This document shows, in pieces, positions 1 to 9,900 of a DNA stretch of 64,000 nucleotides. The stretch is from Actinoplanes oblitus (GTDB taxonomy: Bacteria > Actinomycetota > Actinomycetes > Mycobacteriales > Micromonosporaceae), in the NCBI RefSeq assembly GCF_030252345.1, contig NZ_CP126980.1, positions 2,991,501-3,055,500 on the forward strand, given 5' to 3'. The position numbers and the translations under genes were made by a program. How positions within the stretch are numbered: position 1 is the stretch's first letter; each line of letters opens with the position of its first letter. The notes under the pieces were generated by a model. The model did not search any database. It had not been told where the DNA came from and saw only the letters and a program-made list of their open reading frames with translations.

Positions 1-800
1 TGGCCGTCGAGGTCGGCGGCGCGGCGGTGACGTTGCTGGTCACCGCGGCCGTCCGCGGGCGGCTCCGGTGGCCGGGCGCACCGCGGCAGATGCTGATCGG
101 CGTCCTGGTGCCGGGCCTCGCCTTCCTCTTCGGCGACCTGGGCCTCGCCCGCACGAGCGCGTCGAGCGGCAGCCTGCTGCTGGCCGCCGAGCCGCTGCTG
201 TCGGTCCTGCTGGCGGTGGTCGTGCTCGGCGAACGGCTGACCGGCCGGGCCGCCGGGGCGATGGCCCTCGGCCTGGCCGGCGGGGCGATGGTCGCGGTGC
301 GGCCCGGCGGCCCGTCCGGCGCCGACACGACGCTCGGCAACGGGCTGGTCCTGCTGGCGGTGGTGGCGGTCGGGTTCTACCTGGTCGCCACCCGCCGGTT
401 CAACACCGGCGACGGGCTCGGCGAGAGCGCCTGGCAGAACGCCGGCGGCGCGCTGAGCGTGGTGCCGTTCCTGGTGGTGTCCTGGTCCACCGGCGGCACC
501 CGGCTGGACACCGCCGGCCCGGCCGGGTGGCTGGCCTGTCTCGCGGTGGTCGGCTGTGGTGTGGTCGGTGGCGTGACGTTCAATCGGGGCATCGCCCGCG
601 TGCCGGCGGCCCGCGCCGGACAACTGGGCAACCTGACCCCGGTGGTGGGCACGTTGACCGCCGTCGTCTTCCTCGGCGACCGGCCCTCCCCGGCGCAGAT
701 CGCCGGCGGAGCGGCCATCGTGATCGCGCTCGCCCTGCTGCTGGGCGGCCCGGTGGGTCGAGCCGGCGAACCCGTCTTCGAACTCGAGGAGCGCCGATGA
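1..800 (+). CDS. EamA/DMT-family transporter, 5' end outside window
   Basis: The frame is open from the first bases, so the true start lies upstream and only the C-terminal part (about 265 residues) is seen. It is almost entirely hydrophobic, with about eight membrane spans. The segment around GSLLLAAEPLLSVLLAVVVL and the later GQLGNLTPVVGTLTAVVFLG are the typical fourth and ninth helices of the two EamA repeats, where the E-P pair and the L-x-P-V motif are conserved. The family exports amino acids or other small metabolites across the cytoplasmic membrane; the substrate cannot be read from the sequence. The stop overlaps the start of the acetyltransferase behind it (ATGA), so the two are probably co-translated. 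Confidence 0.85.
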   Translation, partial: AVEVGGAAVTLLVTAAVRGRLRWPGAPRQMLIGVLVPGLAFLFGDLGLARTSASSGSLLLAAEPLLSVLLAVVVLGERLTGRAAGAMALGLAGGAMVAVRPGGPSGADTTLGNGLVLLAVVAVGFYLVATRRFNTGDGLGESAWQNAGGALSVVPFLVVSWSTGGTRLDTAGPAGWLACLAVVGCGVVGGVTFNRGIARVPAARAGQLGNLTPVVGTLTAVVFLGDRPSPAQIAGGAAIVIALALLLGGPVGRAGEPVFELEERR

Positions 801-1657
801 ACGAGCAGACCGCCCGTACGCCACTGTTCTGCGATGTCACGCTGGCCGGCCGCATCGAGCGAGCCGAGGCGCGGTTCATCGCCGCCTGCGGCGAGGCCGC
901 CGCTCGCCGCCGCGGCGATCGGCGCGGCTTCCGCATGCCGATCGGGGGAGGGGTCGCCGGCTACGCCGAGCCGGACTCGCCACTGAACAAAGTGGCCGGT
1001 CTGGGGTTCGCCGGCCCGCCGGACCCCGCCGCCCTGGACGCGGTCGAGCAGGCGTACGCCGCTCGGGGTGCGCCGGTCCAGGCCGAGGTCGCGAGCCTCG
1101 CCGACCCCGCGGTCCTCCAGCTGCTGGCCGAGCGCGGTTACCGGCTGGTGTCCGTCGAGAACGTCCTGGGCCACGCCCTGGGCGGAGGAGCTGCCGGCCC
1201 GGTGACCCCGCCCGGGGTCGAGGTACGCCCCAGCGACGATGCCGAACTCGACACCTGGCTGGACGTGGTCGTGGAGGCGTCCCTGCACCCGGACGCTCAG
1301 GGGGTGCCGTGGCAGGAGGAATTCCCGCGCGAGGTGCTGGAGAACGCCGAGCGTGACGCCGCCGGCCTGGTCCGGCGTTACCTGGCCCGGCTGGACGGCG
1401 TGCCGGCCGGTGGCGGCAGCATGCACCTCACCGACGGCGTCGCCCAGCTGACCGGTGCCGGGACCGCGCCCGGGTTCCGCCGCCGTGGCATCCAGAGCGC
1501 CCTGCTGGCGGCCCGGCTCGCCGACGCCGCGACCGCCGGCTGCGACATCGCTGTGGTCACCGTCCAGCCCGGCTCCGCGTCGCAGCAGAACGCCCAGCGC
1601 CGCGGTTTCGACCTGCTCTACGTCCGCGCGGTGCTGGTGCTGGAACCGGGGCGATGA
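797..1657 (+). CDS. GNAT-family N-acetyltransferase
   Basis: A 286-residue protein starting at the ATG that overlaps the upstream transporter stop. The C-terminal half carries the GNAT acetyl-CoA fold: GGGSMHLTDGVAQLTGAGT is strands 3-4, the following PGFRRRGIQSALLAARL is motif A, the pyrophosphate loop (R-x-x-G-[IV]-x-[ST]-A), and NAQRRGFDLLYVRAVLVL is the terminal motif B region. The N-terminal half (F-C-D-V-T-L-A-x-R-I-E-x-A-E) resembles the other half of tandem-GNAT proteins but lacks an obvious second pyrophosphate loop. The acceptor substrate is unknown. Coupling with an exporter suggests acetylation of a small molecule, which is inference. Confidence 0.85.
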   Translation: MNEQTARTPLFCDVTLAGRIERAEARFIAACGEAAARRRGDRRGFRMPIGGGVAGYAEPDSPLNKVAGLGFAGPPDPAALDAVEQAYAARGAPVQAEVASLADPAVLQLLAERGYRLVSVENVLGHALGGGAAGPVTPPGVEVRPSDDAELDTWLDVVVEASLHPDAQGVPWQEEFPREVLENAERDAAGLVRRYLARLDGVPAGGGSMHLTDGVAQLTGAGTAPGFRRRGIQSALLAARLADAATAGCDIAVVTVQPGSASQQNAQRRGFDLLYVRAVLVLEPGR

Positions 1658-1670
1658 GGCCGCCCGGGGG

Positions 1671-1940
1671 TCAGGACGCGTAGCGCTTCTCGGCGCGGGC
1701 CCGGGCCTTGGCGGCCTCCACCTCGCGGTCCTTGGGCGGGGCGGTGGTGACCAGGCCGTCCAGCAGTTCCTGGGTGGCGGCGGCGATCGCGGCCACAGCC
1801 TGGTCGAAGACGGCCTGGTTGGCCTGGGACGGGCGGGTGGAGCCGGCTACCTTCCGGACGTACTGCAGCGCGGCGGCATGCACCTCGTCCGGCGTCGCTG
1901 GGGGTTCGAAGTTGTGCAGCTGGTGAATGTTGCGGCACAC
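1671..1940 (-). CDS. DUF2277 family protein
   Basis: An 89-residue soluble protein with a GTG start. It begins MCRNIHQLHNFEPPATPDEV and ends with a lysine/arginine-rich helix around PPKDREVEAAKARARAEKR. The C-R-N-I-x-x-L-[HF]-N-F-E-P-P-A-T opening and the AALQYVRKV-G and PPKDREVEA blocks are the hallmarks of the DUF2277 family, a short conserved actinobacterial and proteobacterial protein without an assigned function. Length matches the family. It converges with the acetyltransferase, leaving a 13-base gap, and is divergent from the Pr6Pr-like gene. Confidence 0.88.
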   Translation of the reverse strand: MCRNIHQLHNFEPPATPDEVHAAALQYVRKVAGSTRPSQANQAVFDQAVAAIAAATQELLDGLVTTAPPKDREVEAAKARARAEKRYAS

Positions 1941-2018
1941 GGGTGTCTCCCTCGGCAGTGACCGTACGTCTTCGTGAATCTATGCGATGCCGGGAAGCCG
2001 TGCCGGCGCTGATCGCCA

Positions 2019-2546
2019 ATGTCGCGCCAGCCCGTGAAACATGGCCGGGACGGGCGGGTCTGGCGGGTGATCCGGCTGGACGCGCTGCTCGGCATCGTGA
2101 TCACCGGGATCGTCTACGCCACCATCCTGGCCGGGCAGGTCGAGCTGCACGGCGCGGCCTATCTCGCCAACCTGGGTTTCCACTACATCGCGCCGTGGGT
2201 GGCCCTGCTCGGCTGGCTGCTGTTCGGCCCGCGGCCGCGGATCGACGCCCGGACCCTGGCCTGGGCGTCGCTCTGGCCGGCGCTGTGGATCGGCTACACG
2301 CTGGCGCACGGTGTGGTCACCGATTGGTATTCCTACCCGTTCGCCGACGTCACGGACCTCGGATATGTGCAGGTGCTGATCAACCTGGCCATGGCCGTGC
2401 TGATCGCGGCGCTGCTCGGAACCGTGCTGCGCGTGCTCGACCCGCGACTGCGCCTCGGCTCGCCGGCGGTTGCGGCCGAGTCGGCTCCGGTGAGCCTGCC
2501 GAGGCGGCGCGAAGCCGCCGACCGCGCCGCCGATCAGGAAGCCTAA
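2019..2546 (+). CDS. Pr6Pr-family membrane protein lacking its usual N-terminus
   Basis: The 175-residue product has four membrane spans. The stretch GRVWRVIRLDALLGIVITGI, then HYIAPWVALLGWLLFGPRPR and WYSYPFADV, is characteristic of the Pr6Pr family. Family members are normally about 200-220 residues, and the VIRLDALLGI block sits after two helices and an S-N-L-x-V motif. Here that block is almost at the start, and the upstream in-frame sequence runs into a stop near 2011. The gene is therefore either a short variant or a 5'-truncated remnant. Function of the family is unknown. It lies immediately before the low-GC island, so the truncation may relate to that insertion (inference). Confidence 0.65.
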   Translation: MSRQPVKHGRDGRVWRVIRLDALLGIVITGIVYATILAGQVELHGAAYLANLGFHYIAPWVALLGWLLFGPRPRIDARTLAWASLWPALWIGYTLAHGVVTDWYSYPFADVTDLGYVQVLINLAMAVLIAALLGTVLRVLDPRLRLGSPAVAAESAPVSLPRRREAADRAADQEA

Positions 2547-2577
2547 TGCAGGAAGGTTCCGACCTAGGTCGAGGTCG

Positions 2578-3786
2578 TTAGCGACGCGGTTGCGGTCGCC
2601 CCTTGGATTCTGCGCTGCGTCCTCGCCGGATGAACGCCAAGGCTCCAACCGTCAGAAGAACAACTGCGGTAGCAGCGACCCACACGGTCCAGTAGGTTGT
2701 CTGAGGCTCACTTACCGCGGGCTCGGCGGCTGCAATCGGGTCCATTAAGGGATTTGGGGCCGACGATGCAGGCTCCGGGGTCGTCAGTGCCGCGTAGGGG
2801 TCTATGAGCCCGAATCCCCAATTTTGGCTGCGTCCCGGCGAGGGGGAGTGAGCAGTACTCGTGAGCCGGGCGATGATCTGATTCGCCGTCTCGGCCGGGT
2901 ACTTCGCGCGCAGCAGTGCGACTACAGCCGACACTTGAGGGGCAGCGAAACTGGTTCCAGTCATCGATGTGCGCGATCCCTCCCGGCCGGCGGTGTAGAT
3001 GTTGACGCCGGGTGCGGCGACCCCCAGGTACGGGCCGGACGAAACATCGGACCAAAGGTGGCCCGTTTCATCGGTTGCGGTGACCGCGACAATGCCGGGA
3101 AAGGCGGCTGGATACTGCGGCAAGTTGGTGGACGAGCCCTCATTCCCGGCAGCCGCGACCACAACGACATCTTTCCCGATGGCATCAGCGATCGCTGCCC
3201 TGACCTGGGGATTAGCGATCGGTGAGCAAACCGAGATGTTGATTACCCTGGCACCGTGGTCGACCGCATATGCGATGCCCTGTGCCTCGGCTGTCGGGGA
3301 GCTAGCCAGATCGTCGGAGATACGGACCGGCAGGATCATCGCATTGGGTGCGAGGCCTACGACGCCGTCGGGGCCGTTGCCTGTGCCGGCAATGATGCTG
3401 GCGACGGCTGTTCCGTGCCCGGTGCTCGAGATGTCCACCCGGCCGCTGGTGCCTTGACCGGTGAAGTCTGCACCTGTTAGGACTCGGCCGTTTAAGTCCG
3501 GGTGCTGGGCGTCAACGCCGCTATCGATGACGGCAACTGTGACCTTATGGCCGGTGCTCAGCGGCCATAGGCGCTTGACGTCGAAGTGTTGATCGTCTAG
3601 CGGCCACTGATGGGAAGAGGGATTCAAGGGGTCACGGTGACCGCTAGGCCTTGGGTGTGCCATCGCAGGATGTCCGCTCACCTGGACTGCCATAAGCGCG
3701 ACTGCGGCCCATGCCGCCAGGCGGAAGCGTGGGTGCATCAGGTGAACATAAAGGTTTTCGGATGGGCGCAGCAAAGTGATTTTCAT
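2578..3786 (-). CDS. Mycosin-like S8 subtilisin protease, membrane-anchored
   Basis: About 402 residues from the ATG at 3786; an ATG at 3738 is also possible. It starts with a signal peptide (RLAAWAAVALMAVQVSG, then AMA before HPRPSGH), followed by a peptidase S8 domain. The triad is visible: Asp in AVIDSGVDAQHP, His in STGHGTAVASIIAG, Ser in MTGTSFAAPQVSAVVALL; the oxyanion Asn is in AAAGNEGS. A Pro/Ala-rich linker leads to a C-terminal membrane helix (WVAATAVVLLTVGALAF) and a basic tail. This layout is that of mycosins, the proteases of type VII secretion. No other ESX gene is nearby; instead it is divergent from the giant RHS gene with 127 bases between starts. A role in processing that protein is a guess from position. 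Confidence 0.85.
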   Translation of the reverse strand: MKITLLRPSENLYVHLMHPRFRLAAWAAVALMAVQVSGHPAMAHPRPSGHRDPLNPSSHQWPLDDQHFDVKRLWPLSTGHKVTVAVIDSGVDAQHPDLNGRVLTGADFTGQGTSGRVDISSTGHGTAVASIIAGTGNGPDGVVGLAPNAMILPVRISDDLASSPTAEAQGIAYAVDHGARVINISVCSPIANPQVRAAIADAIGKDVVVVAAAGNEGSSTNLPQYPAAFPGIVAVTATDETGHLWSDVSSGPYLGVAAPGVNIYTAGREGSRTSMTGTSFAAPQVSAVVALLRAKYPAETANQIIARLTSTAHSPSPGRSQNWGFGLIDPYAALTTPEPASSAPNPLMDPIAAAEPAVSEPQTTYWTVWVAATAVVLLTVGALAFIRRGRSAESKGRPQPRR

Positions 3787-3913
3787 CACTGACCCGAGGT
3801 TGACCTCGGGTGATCCGCAAATGGCAAAGTGCGAGCAGTCTGCCGTGCGGGACTCTTCTTGCGGCCAAGTGGCGGGCACTTAGGCGTCACTTAGGCTTCG
3901 GCCGTATGGGGGA

Positions 3914-6900
3914 GTGAGCGACGTGCGCGGTAGCGTTCGCAGCATCCGAGTTGGGCTGTCATTCCTGCTGACATCGTGCCTGGTGCTGGCGATGGAGCCA
4001 GGCGCGGTAGTTGCCGCGCCGCTTGCGTCGCCAAATGCCCCGTCGGGCAGCCCGGATACCCCTGACCAGGTGTACGGAACTGCGGCCAATAAGGCGCACC
4101 GTACGACGGCTGCTGCTACTGCGCCTCGTAAAGGAGCCAAGGTCGCTCCTGGCGCCAAGGTCGCGCGCCCGGCCGGGGCCGTGCCGGAGGTCACGCTGCA
4201 CGAGCCGAAACGCAAGCCCGTGTCATCTGGCTCACTTCTGCATGAGGACCCGGCTGCCAAATCGGTGCCTCAATCAAAAGCCCGTGCATTCAGCAGGCAG
4301 AGGAGCCGCAACCGGCCTGACCTGAGCACTGCGACCACGACCGTCTTCGAGAACACTGATGGCACGTTCACCGCAGAGATCCACCGCGCCGCAGTCAACC
4401 GACCGGACAGTGCTGGCGGATGGGTCCCAGACAAGGCACTCACAGGATCGGCGACCCAGGCGGCCTCGGCAACCACGCTGGCCGCAGCGGTGACGAATCC
4501 GACCGGGCAGAGGACCACCTCCGACAGCACCTACGTGAAGTCCGGCGTCAACGAGAACTTTAGCAGTGACAATGCCCTTTATGTTGGTACGCACGACGGG
4601 CACAACTACAACTCGTTCATTAAATTTGACGGTTTTGCCACGCAGTTCCAGAATGCCTACATCCTCAACGCCAACCTGTATCTGGACACTGAGTTCGGCG
4701 ACACCAGTGCCGGGTTCTGCCAGGCAGCGCCAGTCAGCGTTGCTCCCGTCACTTCCTCCTGGAATCCGGCCACGCTCAAGTCCTATCCCGGCCCGTCCAG
4801 CGGGACGGCTATCGGCAGCAGCACCTTCATGGGTGGTGTTAACTGCCAGAACGGCCGGGTCTGGGCAGGTATCGCCTTGAAGCCACGGACCTTTACCAAC
4901 TGGGCTCACGGTTGGGCCCCGAACTACGGGCTTGCGATCACCGCGCCGTATACGGCGACAGCGTGGAAGGAATTCAACCCGGACGACGCTTACCTGGCAA
5001 TCGAATACGCTGCGGATGGCGCTGGTGCGTCGTACTCCGAGACCCTGTATGCATCGCCATGGAATAATAAGACCGGTTGGGCCAAGGTGACGATCCAAAA
5101 CGAAGGATCGGCCACCTGGACACCGACCAACGGTTACAAACTTGGCTACCAGATTTACACCGTCGCTAATGGTGCGCGTACCCTCTATTCCACGTCGAAC
5201 TACTTGACCGCAATGCCTAGGAATGTGGCACCGAACACCTCAGTCACGGTAACGGCTACGCTGCCGGCGCTGTCTCCTGGAGAGACCTACCAGGTTTGCT
5301 GGGACATGGTGCACAACGGTCAGTACTTCTCTGGTCTTGGAATCCCGCAAGCCTGTTACGCGCTGGATGTCGTTAACAATCCGCCGGTCATCGACTCATT
5401 GTTCCCGTACAACAACTCGACTCAATATTCGCTGACGCCGAAGTTGTACATGACCGCCCATGACGTCGACGCCTATCCCAACACTGGGCTGAAGTATACC
5501 TATAACCTTTACATCAACGGCTCCGCCACGGTTCTCGCCACCTCTGGAACAACCACTTCGGCGAGTTGGACTGTTCCGGCTGGGAAACTATCTTGGGGCA
5601 GCACCTACTACTGGCGTGCCCAGGTCACTGACGGCACTACGGCCTCCGCGTGGTCGCAGCCCGGCTACTTCAGCGTTCCAGCACCGCCGCAGCCCTTGGT
5701 GACTAGCCACCTTGGTGCAGCTTCGGCCAGCTCGACTGTCAACGGCGCATCAGCGACCGCAGGCAACTATTCCACCGAGGTCGTCGACGCTTCCTCGCCT
5801 GCAGGGCTTGCAGCGCAACAGCTCGAGATCCGGCGTACCTACAACAGCATGGATCCCAGGCTGGAGAACGCTTTCGGCGCCGGGTGGTCCTCGCTGCTCG
5901 ACTCGCGACTGATCCCTGATAACGACGGCACCAGCAGTGTAGTCGTGGTCTTGCCGAACGGCCGCGAAGAGCGTTTCGGACTCAACGCGGACGGCAGTTA
6001 CACGTCGCCGCCCGGTGCACGACAGAAACTCGTACAAACCCCTGCGGGTTCCGGCCACTACCAGTTGAGGGACCCGTCTGGTCTTGTCTACGAGTTTGCA
6101 AACGAGCGCGTCGATTCTGTTTCCGGCCAAACCTATGTCAGCCTACAAAGGGTTGTGGACGGAAACGGGCGCGCCGTTTCTTTGTCGTACGACACGTTCG
6201 AGGTGGCTGGCGCGGACGGGGTAACGGCATCGATGTTGCTGCCCAGCTCCATTATTGGTGGTTCAGAAAAACGCGGTGCGTTCGGCTCGCGCAACGAATT
6301 GGACTTCAGTTGGGGTGCCGCAAGCATTGTCACCGGTTCGGGCAGAATGGCCCTGGCCCCGCATGTCAGCAAGGTCAGCCTAGTGACACTCAAGTATGGC
6401 CTGGGCGGCAAATTCCGGGTCAGGGAGTGGACGTATGGTTATGACGCTGCAAATAACCTTACGTCGGTGTGTCCACCGGACAACGGCGCCGCCTGCACGG
6501 GTTATTCGTATACCTCTGGAAGTAATTCCGGTTCGCATTTCTCGGCGATGGTTACCGACGCGTCCCCGCTTGGCTACTGGCGCCTGACTGATGCTGGGGG
6601 GACTACTCGCGCCGTCGACCAGGTCGCTGCCAATGTTGGCACCTTCGATGCGATGTTGACCAGCGTCACGCTCGGCCAGCCAGGCGCATTACCGGGGACT
6701 CCGGCTACGTCCGCAGCATTTAACGGCACCAGCTCCAAGATGAGCCTGCCGAACGACCTGGTTTCCGGTAGCAATATGACGGTGGGCATGTGGTTCAAGA
6801 CCACTCAGGCTGGTGGGACGCTGTTCAGCTACCAGAGCCAACCGGCCGGTACGGCAGCTCCCGTTTTCACGCCGGCTCTCTATATCGGCACTGAAGGTAA

Positions 6901-9900
6901 ACTCCACGGCAAATTCTGGGACGGCAGTGCCACCCCACAAGCTGTCACCACGAAAGCAGTCAACGACGGTAAGTGGCACTATGCGGTACTGGCCGGAGCA
7001 TCCACCAAACAGAAGCTGTACTTGGACGGTGCGGAAGCCGCGTCATTGAGTGGTGCGACGATTGCCTCGTCGGGTCAGCCATACGTTACGGTGGGCGCGG
7101 GCCGATGCGCCGGCGGCTGGGCGGCATGCCCGACCAATAACTCGCTTGGCTGGTTCGCTGGGCAGATCCAGGATGTCTTCTACATCAACAAGCCGCTTGG
7201 TCTGCCGGCGATTCAGCAGCAGTACGCCGCTGGAATCACGGCGGCTCGGGAGCTGGTGACCGCCAAACTGCCATCAGGCAAGACCGCTGCTGTAGTCACG
7301 TACGACGCACTTGCCGATCGGGTGAACTCCGTGACAACTGGAGACGGTGGGACAACCCGATTCAGCCTTCCATCGACGTCCGGCTCAACGAATTACTACC
7401 GCGGTGCCGTTCTGAGCACCCGGCCGATCCTCGGCTATCCGCTGAACGAAGAATCCGGCACGGTTGCTCGCAACCTGCTGGGCCTCAACCCGTCAACCGA
7501 TGATCATCAGGATGGCGTCTACAACGATGTGGTTCTCGGCGTTCCCGGCATCTTCGGTGACGATGGTGACACCGCAGCATCCTTCAACGGCTCCTCCTCA
7601 TACCTATCGCTACCGCCAGGCTCCGTCGACGTCAACACCAGCGCATCAGTCGGTCTGTGGTTCCGAACCAAAACTGCCGGTGGAGTCCTTTTCTCGTACC
7701 AGAACACCCCGATCAACGACACCGTGCCGCAATACTTCACTCCGCTGCTTTACATCGGGACCGACGGCAAGCTGCGCGGCCAGCAATACGACGGCACCGC
7801 CTCGCCGATCACCTCACTCGCCGCAGTCAATGACGGCAATTGGCATATGGCGTTGATCACGGCGGCTGGTGCAACGCAGAAGCTGTGGCTTGATGGGGTA
7901 GCACAGGGTACCCGGACGGGCAGCGCCGCCCGCCCGAACGCTGCCGCTCAGAACGTTGTCGCCGTCGGCGCTGGCTACCTCGGAGGTGGATGGCCGTCCC
8001 GTCCTGCAACCGCCGGTCAAAGCAGGTTCAATGGCGACATTGCTCAGGTCGCTGTCTATAGCTTGGACATTGACCAGATTACGCCCGGCGTGGCGGCCTA
8101 CCTGTTTCAGGCGAAGGGCTCGGCGATGAGCCCGATGCCTACCACCACCGTTACAATCACCGACCCGAATAATGCAACCTCCACGGTCGCCATGGATCCG
8201 GTCAACGGCATGCGTATCACCGCTGTCACTAATGCTCTTGGGCAGACGACGGCGTACACCTATGACACTCTTGGCAACCGGGTCGGTATTACCGACCCGG
8301 CAGGACATTCCATCAGCCGAGTGTTCGACAAGAATGGCAATGCGGTTCAAGAAACGACCTGCCAAACCGCTAAATCTTGTCAAACAACGAATTACACCTT
8401 TTACTGGGACAATGCAAACCTAGCTGATCCGCGCAACGGCAAAATCCTGACAAAGATTGATGCACGTGCCGGGACTTCCGGGGCTGCAAATACCACATAT
8501 CGCACCACCTATGCCTACACCGCTACTGGTGATGTCGCTTCGGTCATAACACCGCCTACAACTGAGGCGCCCAACGGCCGTAAAACCACCTACAGTTATA
8601 CAACTGCTGATAGCAAGACTTTTGACAGCGCGGTGAAAACGACCGAACCTGGCTTGCTCGAGTCGGTCACCGACCCCCGTGGGCAGAAGACCGTATACGG
8701 CTACGACGAGTTCGGCATGCTGCGTCGGGTTGTCGAGGCTTCTGGGCTCACGAGAGAGTATTTGTACAACGCGCTCCGCAGCACTGTTCAGCAGGTCACT
8801 GTAACTTCGGATACTTATCCCAACGGTGTCCGAACCATATTCAACTACGACGATCGCAATCGACTGACATCCCAGCTCGGGCCGACCACGACGGACGCCG
8901 TGACCGAGCGAACACACACGCCCCATGTGATCCTGCAGTACGACGTCGACGGCAACATCACCAAACAGGCTGCTGAGGACTGGGGACAACTCGAGGACCA
9001 GTACCTCGCCCACGACCCCGACTTCGTCGACGACAGAATCACGTCAATCAAGGCTTCGGTTCCGGGCCAGTCCGGCCTGGACGCGCCACGTAGCACCAGC
9101 TTTACCTACAACGCGGGCAACCGGATCGAGACGCTCACCGACCCACTCGGGAATGTTACTCGGCACAGCTACGACACCAACGGCTGGAACACCGAAAGCA
9201 CCACGCCAGACGGGAATGTCTACCGCAATACCTACTCTGGGGTCGGGGAAGTGCTTACCACCACACTGACCGGCTGGATTGGTGACCCCAACGCGCCTAG
9301 TACGGCAAACGATCTCGTCCTGGAATCACGTGCCTACGACCCGGCAGGCAGGCTAGCCTCGGTCACCGACGCCATGGGCCGAACCACGGCCTATACCTAC
9401 TTCGACGATGACCGTCTCGAATCCGTCACTAAGGCCGCCAGCACACCCGACGCCATTGTCGCCGCACGGTACGGCTACGACGCTGCCGGGCATCTAATCA
9501 GCGAATGCCTGAACGCCACCAATGCTGGATGCGCCCGGCAGGTCAACTACACCGTCGACAACGCCGACCGGATCACCGGCACCGTCATCGACCCGGCGGG
9601 TTTGAAGACCAGCATTACCAGCACGTTCGACAACAACGACAACGTGCTCACCCAAACGCTGACGGGTGCGGGCGCATCCGACTCTCGCAGAAGAATCTAT
9701 ACCTATGACACCGCGGGACGCTTGGCCACCAGCTCGGTTGACACCGGCGCCCAGACAATCACCACGAAAAACACGTACGATCAACGTGGCCTGCTCACCT
9801 CTCAAATCGATCCGCGGGGCAACCTGACCGGTGCGACACCCTCGGACTTCACTACCAGCTATCGTTACGACGAGGTTGGCCGGCAGATTGCAGTCAGCAG

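Noticed and set aside
2578..3786. Part of a type VII secretion cluster
   Set aside because: No EccB/C/D/E or intact WXG100 genes nearby, so only the protease itself is supported.
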